Notes: a model not told the origin generated them from the sequence alone. A stretch of DNA of 62,756 bases from Schizochytrium sp. CCTCC M209059 (GCA_000818945.1 KN805370.1:1041766-1104521); one strand, 5' to 3'. Shown: positions 11,115 through 21,765, counted from the stretch's first letter. Numbers and translations: made by a program.

Positions 11115-12464
11115 TTATGCGCACATCTGATCAGCGGTCGCGTAATAGCATTTATCGGACCCCTTGCTTCTGCAACAAGAATGACCACACCTGGTAAACG
11201 TCTGGCTGCCATCAGGCTTGTCGTATTCGCGCTTGCACGCGGTGGGCTGCTTATACTTAGACGGGTCCATTGGCTCGAGGTCTCGCCACGGCGCGGCCGG
11301 GCGCAAGGTCCGCGTAAAATCTCCCCTTGAGTAGCAGTCACGGAGTGCATCGCGAAGCTGAAGAGGCGAAGGCCATGCGGCATCGTCAAGTTCAACCGCC
11401 CAAGCGCGCCAGCGACGTAGGCAGCCTGCAAATTCGGTCGTCATTCCACACTTGGACCACTTGAAGCCCAGATTGTCCACGATGAAGGGCAGGTTCATAG
11501 ACACGAAGCGCACAGAGACCTCATTCCGCGGCATGACGCTCAAGCGCCAGATGCGGTCCATTTCCTGCCAAGAGAGACGCGCTTCGCTTGCTATCCTGTT
11601 CATGTGCCACTTTTCGAGGTCGTCATAAACCATTTTGGCACCGGGCACAACCATATCATCGACGTCCTGCAGCACAGCTGTGCCATCTGCGCGAAACATC
11701 CACTGACCGGGTTTGATATCTGCAAACGTTAAATGAAAGTCCTCGTCAAGGCTCGCAAAAAGGCTATTGATCTTGTCGGCGCGTTGAAAACAGTCGTCCA
11801 ATCCCTGAGGAGGCGGCAAAGCGTACACATCGTCGCGGATGAATTCAACGACAATATGATGGAAGCCGTTGATGGAATTACAAAATCCATATAGCTTGGG
11901 GAAGATAGAGCTTTGAATGCGTCGGTTCCATAGAAGAACCTTGATCGTATTGCGAAATTTGTCCGTGTGTTGCGTCCAGGATGGACTCTTGTTGTAAATA
12001 TTGTAACGGAGAACCACGACCTCTTCGCCCGAGGCTGGGTCCACCGTGTGAAGAAGCGGCTGCTTGAGATAAAAGGGCCCACCTGGCCTTTGCTTTCCTG
12101 ACTCGGGAAGCGGTGGGCCGATTGACCTGCCATTCTCGAGGAGGTCCTGGACGTACTCGCAACGGTGAAGATCTGAGTCCAGCCAGTTTGCGAGCTCATT
12201 TTCAAGGGACTCTTGACCATTTGCGCGCAGCCGCTGTACTCCAGCACTACTTTGCACTCTGCTGCTCTCCCCCTGCAGCCTTTCGATGCTGCTCGCTGCG
12301 TGTGACGAGGCGCCAACGTGGATGAGGAGATAGATTGACCACAACACAAAGGCTGCGACCACAACGACAAAAACTGCGGCCAGCACAGCAGCCAGCCGCT
12401 TCCTCTTGTACACTCGTTTTGCCTGCAGCGCGCGTGCGCGCCGCTGCGCCGCGGTTGGCCTCAT
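11115..12464 (-). CDS. Type II membrane protein with FAM69/DIPK-like kinase fold
   Basis: The 449-residue protein starts at the ATG at 12464. A basic N-terminus (RRARALQAKRVYKRKR) precedes one hydrophobic segment at about residues 24-46, a classic signal anchor for a type II Golgi/ER lumenal protein. The lumenal part contains ADIKPGQW (Asp249) and LQDVDDM (Asp267). These resemble the catalytic-loop and metal-binding (DFG-equivalent) motifs of the FAM69/DIPK and other divergent secretory-pathway kinases. I could not place a clear glycine loop, so activity is uncertain. The C-terminus is Cys-rich (CGHSCCRSKGSDKC), consistent with disulfides. A glycan- or protein-directed kinase-like role is an inference from the motif pair. 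Confidence 0.6.
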   Translation of the reverse strand: MRPTAAQRRARALQAKRVYKRKRLAAVLAAVFVVVVAAFVLWSIYLLIHVGASSHAASSIERLQGESSRVQSSAGVQRLRANGQESLENELANWLDSDLHRCEYVQDLLENGRSIGPPLPESGKQRPGGPFYLKQPLLHTVDPASGEEVVVLRYNIYNKSPSWTQHTDKFRNTIKVLLWNRRIQSSIFPKLYGFCNSINGFHHIVVEFIRDDVYALPPPQGLDDCFQRADKINSLFASLDEDFHLTFADIKPGQWMFRADGTAVLQDVDDMVVPGAKMVYDDLEKWHMNRIASEARLSWQEMDRIWRLSVMPRNEVSVRFVSMNLPFIVDNLGFKWSKCGMTTEFAGCLRRWRAWAVELDDAAWPSPLQLRDALRDCYSRGDFTRTLRPAAPWRDLEPMDPSKYKQPTACKREYDKPDGSQTFTRCGHSCCRSKGSDKCYYATADQMCA

Positions 12465-13003
12465 CTTCTTGGGCCACGTTTCGACTTTGCTGTCTTTGGT
12501 GCAAAAGCAAAAACTCGGATTGGGGACAACTCGAAGGCAAAATCATGATGGTTGGGCGAAACAGAGAACTAATCTACTGATCGACCTCGTACCCCGCGGC
12601 ATGTGCGATTTCTCTTTGCCACGGAACGAACACCTGAACGACGTGGGTATGTAAGCTTTTATTCGCTTGCGCGAGCAGGCCTTCACCGTGTGATAGATAG
12701 AGCTTGCGTTGCTCTAAGCTCTTGTTTCATTCATCAAATTCCGCACAAAGTTTTCGCTTCTCCGCACTAAAGCTAAAGACAGCCAGAACCGTACTTTCTT
12801 TCATCAAGCTCATCAGCATCAATACGTTCACATCGTGAGCTTTCTAGGTGTCGAACACCACGTCAATGTTTTGCTTCAAGCCTGGCTGGCCAATCGCGAT
12901 GATGTCAATAATGTTTCTTGGCAACGGTTAGGTTAGAAATCAAATCTGAAACGCCCTTCATACGTGTTGACTGTGAGCAAGGCAACCTCGAACAGCGAGA
13001 ACC
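12465..13003. promoter_or_regulatory. Divergent promoter spacer (kinase-like gene / SUN gene)
   Basis: A 539-base 5'-5' spacer, less GC-rich than the genes, without microsatellites. It presumably carries both promoters. No defined element was recognised. Confidence 0.5.
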
Positions 13004-13271
13004 ATGGACGCCGAGAGGTCGCCGTCCCCGCGGCGGCGGCGGCGGCGGTCGCTCTCGAGGGACGAGCTCCCACTTTCACCTGCCCATGAGCACGACACGC
13101 GGCACCGCGGCAACATGCGTAACATGGCCAACTCCCTCGCCACCATCCAAGCCATTAGCAGATTCAGGCGCAGACGCACCTCGTCGATATCGTCCGGGCA
13201 AAGCGCACAGGACGGAGAAGCCGCGACGTCGGCCGCTGGAGACGCCACGCCCGCCGTGTCCGCAACAAGTC

Positions 13272-13303
<32 letters not shown>

Positions 13304-15016
13304 CGAGAAGAAGACGGACGTGAAGGAGATGGACAACAAGAGGCCGAGGCTCAGGGAGACGCTGACGCTGACGCCAATGAGGACGACGAGAATGACCAGT
13401 ATGAGGTCGAGGGCGGAAATAGCAACGATGAAAGTGTCGAGGACGAAGATGGTGTTGATGAAGAAGAAGAAGAAGAAGAAGAAGAAGACGGCGATGACGA
13501 CGACGAAAAGGAGGACGTCGAGAGCGATGAAGACGCCAGAGCCGAGAATGGCCCTTCGCCCGGGGTCGTGCGTGCCCTCATCGAAGTGATCCGAGCCGTG
13601 CTGCGGTCAGCTGCGGACAGATGCCGCGGAGCCGCGCGCCAAGTTTACCAAGGCATTGACTCCACGCAGTCACGCGCAGCACAAGCCCTACGTGACGCAG
13701 ACAATCAGCTGTTCATGCGTCGATTCATGGGAGGCATTCTCGCCATGTTTGTCATTGGAATCCTTGGCATGCTTCCCCGCGACATCGATTTTCTCGGATC
13801 TTGGCCGTCACCTTTGGGCAAGAACGTGTCCAAATCGAGCGCGACAGCCGTCGATGTGGATGGATTTGTTGGTGCGCGGGATGAGCTTCCCACGCCGCCC
13901 GAAATCGTGCCAGCGCTCGATATGAGTCTCGTCACTGCAATTATTCGCCAGGAAATGGATGATACCAAACTCGATCTTGGGCTTGATGATCTCCAAAAAG
14001 AAGTTGAGCAGCTTGCCAAATGGCTTGCTCAGGCCAAGACAAGCGCTGAAAAGCAACGGGATGCCATGGAGGTGGCCGAGGTACAGGCTGCAGTCGACAA
14101 GGCGATTGCTCACCTCGAGCCTTCTCTCGCATCTCTCCGTGCCGCGGACGCTCTTCGGGACGACCACGCCAAGGAAATGTCTAACTTGTCGCAGGAGATC
14201 AAAAAGGTCTCTGATGCAGCCCGGGATCGGCTACAAGCCGCAGAAGATGCCCTCGAGGAATCCCAACGCGAAGCTACCAAGGCCAGAGACGCCAGCACCG
14301 CGGCAAAGGTCGCCTGCGAAGCCAGAGAAAGTGCTCCAAATCTGCGCGCTCATGATGCTGGGAGTCACGAGTGCGGTGGCAACAGCTGTCGGAATTTGAC
14401 GCTATTGCGGTCAATCGTCAACGAACGTCTCGAGGTCTTCTCGGCAGACACAATCGGCATACGTGACCACGCGCTGGAGTCCGTAGGAAGTCGTATCGTG
14501 CATGGCAGAGGGCTCACAGCAGGCGAGTATTCCCCTGATCGTACAAATTTCCTCGCATGGCTTGATTGGAAGCTCTCGCCGGCACGACCTGCAGAAGCTG
14601 TCATTGACTCCGACACAACAATTGGGAACTGCTGGGCATGCGAACCTTCGAACTGCAACGTCACCGTCGAGCTTCATCGGCCGCTCATCCCAACGGACGT
14701 CTCGGTGGATCACATACCCGAGAAGATCGCTCTACACATGAGCTCTGCGCCGCGAGACTTTCAGGTCTGGGGGCTGCGCAGGCATCCGTCGTTTGCTGGC
14801 GACGAGGAAGATCAGGAACTCCTCGGCACCTTTCGATACGATATTCACCAGGGCCAGCCTGTGCAGACCTTTCCACTTCACGTCCAGAAGAAGTCACCTT
14901 TATCTCGTCTCAAATTTCAATTCACCTCAAATCATGGCCATGCCAATTACACGTGTGTCTATCGAGTACGAATTCACGGCAATGTGTGGGAGGATCAAGT
15001 TCGCAGCGAGATCTAA
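13004..15016 (+). CDS. SUN-domain inner nuclear membrane protein (LINC complex)
   Basis: The 670-residue protein starts at an ATG in good context (AACCATGG). The N-terminus is basic (RRRRRRS) and nucleoplasm-like. It is followed by a poly-Ala stretch, an acidic Glu/Asp tract (about residues 125-175) and one transmembrane helix near residues 237-258. Residues about 315-445 are predicted coiled coil (heptad Leu/Ala with many Lys/Glu). The C-terminal ~180 residues form a SUN domain, with motifs such as ALESVGSRIV, NCWACE, VTVELHRPLIPTDVSVDHIP, FQVWGL and LGTFRYD. In the family this domain trimerises in the perinuclear space and binds KASH peptides, coupling chromatin to the cytoskeleton. The order TM, coiled coil, SUN matches animal, fungal and plant SUN proteins. 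Confidence 0.92.
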
Positions 15017-15207
15017 GACCAAATCTAGCAGGGTTCACGCACTCAAATACTTTTTTCTTTCTTATCCTTTTTCTCCCCCCCGAAGATTTTGTTTTTTGTT
15101 TTGTGTGTTTAGATCAATTTCTCGCTCCCGTTGCGTGAACAGACGGGAGAACTTGAACCACAATAGAAATAAGAGAGAAGAAAAGGACGGCCAATCACAA
15201 AGCACTT

Positions 15208-18200
15208 TTACTGGAGTTTGTGGTGCAGATCCTTGAGTGGCAAGTCCGGAAAAATACGCAAGAGGAGCAGGTCCATTGTCGTAAAGAGCAAGTTGTGGAT
15301 GAGCGTGGGGTGCTGCAGAAATTCGTGTAGCTTGCGAGCGCAGCGATGGGCCTTGTCTTTTCCAAGGAATTTGGACATGGGCTGAGGAATGTGACCAAGA
15401 ATCTCCTCGAGAGCCTCTACGCGATGCTGTTCGTTGAGACGAGCCTCCTTGAGCGCTTCTTCATCATTTGGATCCTTTTCCTCATCTTCCTCTGCTTCGG
15501 CAAACTTTCCATCAGGCCACAAAAGTTCCCGCACAGTAACAAGGAGCTTGCTGAGCAGCTTGGCGCTAGCGTCACGCGTGTAGTTGTCACGGAGCCAGCG
15601 CTGCGCAGTCCCTTGAAAAACGAGTGACACCACGCTTCGCGTGATCGAAATGAGGTTTCTCCGTAGCATGGACAGTTCATGAAACTCGAAAATCTCCTGG
15701 GCAAGCTTGTACATGTGGTCTTCGGCCATTTGCAGCTCTGAGGCATCAATCTTGACCTCCGTGCCCCGCCTTTGGCGCTTCTTTGTGGACCCTGGCGTTC
15801 GAGCACTACTTGGAAGCGTTGTTCCGCCTCGACTTTTGGCGGCTGGGGCTGTCGGCGATGGCGTCGTGGCGGCAGACGATGGCGCAGAAAAAGACAAGGA
15901 GCTCTTGCCAGTGCCCTCCGCGGAGACGGCGAGACGCCCGTTGGCGCCCTGGGCGCCCTGAGCACCCTTGCGTGTCGCCGCCAGCTGGGACGGAGCAGAT
16001 TCTTCGGCCCGTGGAAGTCCCAATTGTGTTGCCTCGAGGCCAGGCGGGAGAGGCTCGTTGTTCACCGAGAGTCTGGGTGGCATGGGCGAAGCTGGTTCGC
16101 CAGCACCAAGCGCAGAAGCCGAATGTATGCTCCCACTGCTCTCCTCGAGGTCTTCGGGGGTCTGCGGACTGAGAAAGGTCAAGAGCTCCTCCGAGTCGCA
16201 CACAACCGGGTGCGTGAGAAGCTTTTCGAGGTAGACCGCCAATTCTTCCTTGCGCGTATTGATGAAAGACATGTTTTGCGAACTGAAAAGGCTGCCCTTT
16301 TTCGGCATCGAAACGTCGTCGAACTGGTACCCATACCGTGTCCGCAGCGTGTGATGCAGCTCACTGAACTTGGAGTATCGGCGAAAGACCGTCCACGAGG
16401 CGACCCCACCGTCGACGCGGCGGGTGAGCGAGAGAGAAAGCACATATTGCACATAGCTCGAGCGGCCCTTGTTTTTCATGGTAAAGCCGCTAATGCTGCT
16501 TCGAATGGCGCCAACGCGGTCTTGCAGCGCAATAATCGCTTGGTCCGGGACCGACGACCCGTGGCTCTTGAGACGCTTGACGAGTTTGGTACGCACGCGT
16601 TGCCTTAGCCTACGCAGTCGCTCCTGCTTGGTCGTTTTGATGCCCTTCTTTTCCAATTTGGTCCGCACCTTTGAAGCATTTTTCCAGAATCGGTTGAGAT
16701 CAAAATCGAAGTCTACGCCATTAAGAGTCGCCAATGTCGGCACGAGACGCTCCGCGCGTATTGCAGCAGATTTAATATAGTGCGAATCAGTTCTGGTTTT
16801 GTTTTGCAATAGTGCCTGCAGCCCTTCGGCCAAGAGCTTGTGTTTCAGCATCATGGCGAGCCAAGCACGTCCGGGCGCCAGGATTTCCTTGCTGTAGCCC
16901 TTGCTCGAGCTCTTGGCCGGGCTCGCCAGACCACGTCTGCGCGCAGGAGAGTCTGCTTCGCTTCGTGACGTCATCGAAGGTTGCGGGCTCTCACCGCCCC
17001 TATTGTGCATATCTGGCGACCCTTCAACAGAGGCAGACTCGCTTGCGGCCATCGAACCTGCCTCTACAAGTGCATCGGCGTCAGCATTTGCGCCAAGACC
17101 GCCTTCCACTTGGGACCCATCGTTGAGTTCCTCGTCTGCTTGAAGAACCAAGGCATCCACTACAGCGTCTACTGCGTTGGTTGACATGGAAGTGGATGGC
17201 ACAGCGTCGCTGACCTCGCGAACATACTCCCACCAAGGCTCCACGACAAAGGTAGAGGCACGGTCATCCGAAAGGCGAAGCGGTTGCAAGCCGTGTGCAA
17301 GGAGAGCGTCCAATACCTCGATGAGACGACGCGCTGTGCCAGATTCGTTGCCTAGGGGAGTGTCGGCGTTTCCCGTGAACTGAGACACGCAGTCGCTGAG
17401 AGCGCCCTGAAGGTCGATGAGAAGCCGACTCGCCTCCTCTTGCTTCATGGCAGCATTCGCTTCGTGAATAAAGTCAATGCTCTGGTGTTTGCTTGCTTGG
17501 TCAATGTCCGCAGCCGAAGGATTGGAAACGGAACGCACATCGCGAGGACCAAGCGCCGGAGAGGCGGAAGGCGTCACTGAGGCAGAAGTCTCTGTGAGCG
17601 ACGAAGCATTGGGCAAGTCATCTGGTCGTTGAAAGGTGGCCTGCAAGGATTCGGTGGACATGACTGTGTCGGAAGATTCGGGAAGATCTTGATCTTCCTC
17701 ATCTGCATCGAGCTCGCCACGCAAAAGCTGCAGAATCACCGAGTTGAGCACATCCGGAGTGACAGACTCGAGCGTGGGGACAAGAATGTTGCACGTGAGA
17801 ACCTCGCGCACCAGATGTCGCAGCGCAGCGCATTGATAATCGGCCTCGGGGAGCAGTCTGACGAGGAGCTCACTTGTGATGCTACGAACGTAGGACATGG
17901 TGCGAGGATCGCCCGATTCGCCAGTGATGCTGCATGCCGGATGAAGGTGGCCGGCGCGTCTGAACTCCTCCATGACGAGCTTGTTGCGGTCTTCCTGCGC
18001 GATGGCGTCAAATTCGGATTCAGGATGACACCTTTTGCGCGCGCGTTTCTTCAACTCGGAAAACCAGCGGAGATGATGGCGCAAGACGTACGAGATGTCG
18101 CATAGCAAGAACATGGGCAAATTGATGCTGAGTATGCGATCACCAAGCCTGCCAAAGACATTTTGTAGCACAGAGCGCACGTCGTCAGGAAACTGAGGCT

Positions 18201-18717
18201 CTTCGGATATGCTCTCGTTGTACCAAAAGAGAATAAAGTCTCGTACGATCAGATCGGCAAAGATACCGAGCTCTAGCGAAACGTTGAGAGGGAGGTCCCA
18301 GCGGATGCTGATCATGTCAGCGGTGGACAGCTTTACAGTGGTGCCGGCGTGGTCAAAGTCATGGGCGACTGCCCGCCGCGGATAGAGGCGCTCCCACTCG
18401 GGCGGGAGGCCCTGGTCCGCTTCGCGCAGGGCGATCTTGCCAGGCGTGAGCAGCTCGCCGACGACCCACTCCGCGTTCGCGCGCACGCCATCGACCCCGC
18501 CGCGGTAGCTTCGCCTGCGCGCGCGGGGGCTATTCTTCGCGACGTTAGGGTACGCCTCGACGAACTTGCTCTGCGCCACGCGAGCCACGTGGTACACGAG
18601 GAAGGCTACGGCCAGGAACCCCAGCGCGTTCGCCGCGTCCCACGCCACCCCGTGCGGCGGCCCTCCTCCTTCCGCCGCCGCCGCGACCGCCGCCGCCGCC
18701 GCCTCGGCCGCGCCCAT
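15208..18717 (-). CDS. Sorting nexin of SNX13/14/Mdm1 type with a RUN-like domain
   Basis: The 1169-residue protein starts at the ATG at 18717. An Ala-rich N-terminus carries one hydrophobic segment (about residues 27-47), expected to anchor it in the ER. A PXA domain spans about residues 95-330 (EWERLYP, FILFWYNESI, LRHHLRWFSE). Residues about 425-680 resemble a RUN domain with a long disordered insertion: LIEVLDALLAHGLQPL, PWWEYVREV, then GRAWLAMMLKHKLLAEGLQALL and LNGVDFDFDLN. A PX domain lies at about 745-855 (FRRYSKFSELHHTL; basic lipid-binding residues), followed by a Nexin_C domain at about 1000-1165. Relatives such as SNX14 and yeast Mdm1 tether the ER to other organelles and bind phosphoinositides or lipids. 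In SNX13/14 an RGS domain occupies the RUN-like position. It is convergent with the SUN gene, 191 bases apart. Confidence 0.85.
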   Translation of the reverse strand: MGAAEAAAAAVAAAAEGGGPPHGVAWDAANALGFLAVAFLVYHVARVAQSKFVEAYPNVAKNSPRARRRSYRGGVDGVRANAEWVVGELLTPGKIALREADQGLPPEWERLYPRRAVAHDFDHAGTTVKLSTADMISIRWDLPLNVSLELGIFADLIVRDFILFWYNESISEEPQFPDDVRSVLQNVFGRLGDRILSINLPMFLLCDISYVLRHHLRWFSELKKRARKRCHPESEFDAIAQEDRNKLVMEEFRRAGHLHPACSITGESGDPRTMSYVRSITSELLVRLLPEADYQCAALRHLVREVLTCNILVPTLESVTPDVLNSVILQLLRGELDADEEDQDLPESSDTVMSTESLQATFQRPDDLPNASSLTETSASVTPSASPALGPRDVRSVSNPSAADIDQASKHQSIDFIHEANAAMKQEEASRLLIDLQGALSDCVSQFTGNADTPLGNESGTARRLIEVLDALLAHGLQPLRLSDDRASTFVVEPWWEYVREVSDAVPSTSMSTNAVDAVVDALVLQADEELNDGSQVEGGLGANADADALVEAGSMAASESASVEGSPDMHNRGGESPQPSMTSRSEADSPARRRGLASPAKSSSKGYSKEILAPGRAWLAMMLKHKLLAEGLQALLQNKTRTDSHYIKSAAIRAERLVPTLATLNGVDFDFDLNRFWKNASKVRTKLEKKGIKTTKQERLRRLRQRVRTKLVKRLKSHGSSVPDQAIIALQDRVGAIRSSISGFTMKNKGRSSYVQYVLSLSLTRRVDGGVASWTVFRRYSKFSELHHTLRTRYGYQFDDVSMPKKGSLFSSQNMSFINTRKEELAVYLEKLLTHPVVCDSEELLTFLSPQTPEDLEESSGSIHSASALGAGEPASPMPPRLSVNNEPLPPGLEATQLGLPRAEESAPSQLAATRKGAQGAQGANGRLAVSAEGTGKSSLSFSAPSSAATTPSPTAPAAKSRGGTTLPSSARTPGSTKKRQRRGTEVKIDASELQMAEDHMYKLAQEIFEFHELSMLRRNLISITRSVVSLVFQGTAQRWLRDNYTRDASAKLLSKLLVTVRELLWPDGKFAEAEEDEEKDPNDEEALKEARLNEQHRVEALEEILGHIPQPMSKFLGKDKAHRCARKLHEFLQHPTLIHNLLFTTMDLLLLRIFPDLPLKDLHHKLQ

Positions 18718-19383
18718 CCTCGCCGGGCAGATCAGATACGCTTGGTATCCTCGCGCCCCTTGCGGTTTTGCCCAGCCTCACTCGCCTCCCTCCTCAGTAG
18801 GCTAGGCCAGCCCGGGCTTAGGCCTGACCTCGCGGAAGTTGCTCATACATAGCACGCGGCTCCTGCCCGCTCCAGCGCCGCCGCGCTCGCCCTCGCAGTT
18901 GCGGGTCTGGGGTTCTCGCAAGGAGACCCACCCGGCCTCTCCTCGCTGGCCCTCGCTGGCCCGGCGAGCCGCGCGGAGAGGTACGAGGTGGCCTCGGAGG
19001 CCTTTCTTCTCCTCGTCCTGCCCGCGTCGGCAGGTCGTGCTGTGTTTCGTCATGTTCTGCACGTCGAGGCCATGTCGAAGCATGTCGTCCAGCCCGGCGC
19101 AGCGCGGCGCATGCCGTGCCAGGCCAGACCCCGCCCGTCTGCTGCGCGGAGAGAGACGACGCGGCGCAGCTGCACGGCGTCGTTGGATCGTCCGCTGCGG
19201 CCGTCCGTCCGTCTGACTGCTGAGTGACAGACTGTTGTGTGTTGGTCCTGCTTGCTTGCGCCGTGGCGAGGCCAGCGAGCGAGGGCGTGTGCACGTGCCG
19301 CTCGCTCCCGCACGTGCCGCGGCTGGAGCAGCGGCGGCAAAGACGCAACGCCGGAGGGAGGGAAGGAAGGAAGGGCGGCGAGG
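18718..19383. promoter_or_regulatory. Divergent promoter spacer (sorting nexin / SIR2-TPR)
   Basis: A 666-base GC-rich 5'-5' spacer. Open frames here are low-complexity and Arg/Ala-rich, and the one joined to the SIR2 gene starts with GTG at 19237. A short GGAAGGAAGG run lies just before the SIR2 ATG. Confidence 0.5.
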
Positions 19384-21765
19384 ATGATCGCGGGCGCGGG
19401 CGCGGACACGGAGCGCGCGCGCGGGTGCGGGTTCGCGGCGGTGCGGGAGCTGGTGCGCGGCGCGTGCGGGTGTCTGGCGGCGGGCGGCGGCGCAGGGGTG
19501 GAGCACCAGAGCGTGGGGCGCGCCATTCTGGACAGCGCGCGCGCGAGCCTGAGCGAGGGCGACGACGGCTCTGCCGCGGGCGCGCTCCTGGACAAGGTCG
19601 ATGACGCCCGCATCGCCTTCTTCGTCGGCGCAGGGGCATCGGTGGACTCGGGCCTGCCGAACTTTCGGCAGTTCTCAAGCCACATGGTGCGCGAGTCGCT
19701 CGGCAAGGGGACCATCACAGAGCGCGAGATCGACGTGCTCGTGAGCGAGCTGCGACCCGAGGTGCTCCTGCAGACCATGCACGAGACGTACGGGGACAGA
19801 ATCTTTGAATTTTACGAATGGTTCGACGACGCCAAGCCTTCCACCAACCACTTCGGCCTCGCCCAAGCGATCCACGAAGGTAACCTTGTGCTCACCACGA
19901 ACATTGACACGCTCATCGAGGAGGCGTACGAGGAGCTCTACGGTGAGCGCGACTTTCCCTTGATTGTCTCAGAGGCGGACTTTAAGCGATTCTCGGCGGG
20001 CTCATCGCGGTGGCGGCGTCGGCGCAGGGGTGCTCTGCTCAAATTCCACGGCACCGTGGACAAGTCGGCCGCCGGGTCTGCCCGGTACGAAACGGTGCGC
20101 TTCTTGCTGAATCAAGTTGGCGAGGGCGTGTCGCCGTCCATGCACAAAGTCCTGAGCGACGTGGTCCGCAACTTTGATATGATCTTTTTGGGGTACTCGG
20201 GCTGCGACAACTTTTCGGTACAGCCCGTCATGTGCTCCACGACAACGGACAAGCACGCGCTGTGGTTCTGGTACGAATCGAACGAAAAGATGGTCTTAGA
20301 AAGCGATTTGAGCGTGTTCGAGGAAGAGCTGGAAAAGGTTGGCCTCCAGGTCGCTAGTGGCGCGTCCTTTGCGGACATTCCGCGGGGTCTGGAGATTCTT
20401 TCCACGTGCGAGATTCTCGTCCAGCGGGCAAACTCGTTGCGCCTGCGGGGCAACACATCCACAGTGATGACGCGCGCATTGCCGGGAAACACCCTTGTAC
20501 ACAATGCATTGGCCGTGGGGCCGGTCCCGTCATGGACGACGCAAGTCTCGCGCGCGGACGCGTCGTTCTGCGCTGCGGGCCTTTTTGCTGCAGCGAACCA
20601 AATTGATCGGGCCATTGGACTCTTGGAGGACGCGCTGCGTTATCTCGACAACGCTGGCAATACGGCAGGCCGCGCAAGCGCGTTGCACAAGCTGGGGAAC
20701 CTTGTGATGCTCTCCAGTACGGCAGCAAGCAATGAGAAGGCGATGGCCTTTTTGCGTGACGCCTCTGACCTCTACGAGGAGCTGGGCGACGGCGCAGAAC
20801 TGGCCAACGCGCAGCTGGATCTTGCTAATGTCTTGCGTCGTGCGCGCGATTTCGACGAGACCCTCGCAATCTTGGACACAATTGTTATCTCAGAGGCGTC
20901 GAATCCGGGAAGCGTCATTGTTGCCAAGACGCAAGCCCGCATCGCCATGACGAGAGGTCTCGTTTTGGGCCTCGGACGACCTGGCGGTAAAGCTCCGGAT
21001 GAGACTACGATCGCAGGCGCAATCAGCAGCCTTTCTGAAGCTGCAGATCTCGCCAAGAAAGCAGGCCTCGTGTCTCTCCATGCAAGCGCACTCAACGCGA
21101 AGGGCCTCGTTAAGTACAACACGGCGGGAGATTCGACGCGTGCGTTGATAGACGCAGCAAAGGATTTGAACGAGGCGTTCCGGCTCAATCAGCTCATTGG
21201 CAACGCCCGAGCGTGCTTTCAACAATTACGGAATCTTGGGTTGGTTCACGTCAAGCTTGGTCGGCTTGAAGAGTCCCCCACGCATTTGGACCAGGCCATT
21301 AGCGACTTTAAGGATGCGGAGCGTTTCCTTTTCAGACTCTCGCAGTCTCGGATAGTGGGAGAGCTTCTCGAGGTTCGCTTCCGCCTTGGCGAGGCGCTCG
21401 TCGCCGCTCAGCGGTTTCGCGAGGCCGAACCGGTATTGTTGGACGTCCAAGCTCGTCGAATCGAGCTTGGCGATTGGCACAACGAGGCCCGCACGTTAGA
21501 GCTTTTGCTCCAGATTTCTTCTGCCAAGGGTGCAGATATCCTCGAGCGAGCGCATCGTGTCGAAGCAATCTACACCGATGTTCTTGGTGACGAGACAAAA
21601 CGGGCTCGCTTCGAGAAGCAGCCCATTGTTGCAGTGAATGCGCGTTCTATTCTTGCCTCGGCCGCCAAAGCTGTTCAGTCTGTCGACGTGGCTGAAGATG
21701 ACGACGATGTCGACGAGCTTTTGCAGAACCTCGAGGATCTCAGTGAACAGGTCCCGGCAAAGTAA
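19384..21765 (+). CDS. SIR2-like domain protein with C-terminal TPR array
   Basis: The 793-residue protein starts at the first ATG of the frame (19384). Residues about 70-330 form a SIR2-like Rossmann domain. They show the NAD-binding motif FFVGAGASVDSGLPNFR (from residue 79), TTNIDTLIEEAY (about residue 172), LKFHGTVD with the candidate catalytic His (about residue 221), and GYSGCDNF (about residue 270). This is the SIR2_2/bacterial-defence-like branch rather than a classical histone-deacetylase sirtuin: the four-Cys zinc ribbon is not visible. Residues about 375-775 are helical TPR-like repeats (AAGLFAAANQIDRAIGLLEDAL, ALHKLGNL). In bacteria SIR2-like domains joined to sensor repeats act as NAD-depleting immune effectors. 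Whether that holds here is inference. The C-terminus is acidic. Confidence 0.82.
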   Translation: MIAGAGADTERARGCGFAAVRELVRGACGCLAAGGGAGVEHQSVGRAILDSARASLSEGDDGSAAGALLDKVDDARIAFFVGAGASVDSGLPNFRQFSSHMVRESLGKGTITEREIDVLVSELRPEVLLQTMHETYGDRIFEFYEWFDDAKPSTNHFGLAQAIHEGNLVLTTNIDTLIEEAYEELYGERDFPLIVSEADFKRFSAGSSRWRRRRRGALLKFHGTVDKSAAGSARYETVRFLLNQVGEGVSPSMHKVLSDVVRNFDMIFLGYSGCDNFSVQPVMCSTTTDKHALWFWYESNEKMVLESDLSVFEEELEKVGLQVASGASFADIPRGLEILSTCEILVQRANSLRLRGNTSTVMTRALPGNTLVHNALAVGPVPSWTTQVSRADASFCAAGLFAAANQIDRAIGLLEDALRYLDNAGNTAGRASALHKLGNLVMLSSTAASNEKAMAFLRDASDLYEELGDGAELANAQLDLANVLRRARDFDETLAILDTIVISEASNPGSVIVAKTQARIAMTRGLVLGLGRPGGKAPDETTIAGAISSLSEAADLAKKAGLVSLHASALNAKGLVKYNTAGDSTRALIDAAKDLNEAFRLNQLIGNARACFQQLRNLGLVHVKLGRLEESPTHLDQAISDFKDAERFLFRLSQSRIVGELLEVRFRLGEALVAAQRFREAEPVLLDVQARRIELGDWHNEARTLELLLQISSAKGADILERAHRVEAIYTDVLGDETKRARFEKQPIVAVNARSILASAAKAVQSVDVAEDDDDVDELLQNLEDLSEQVPAK

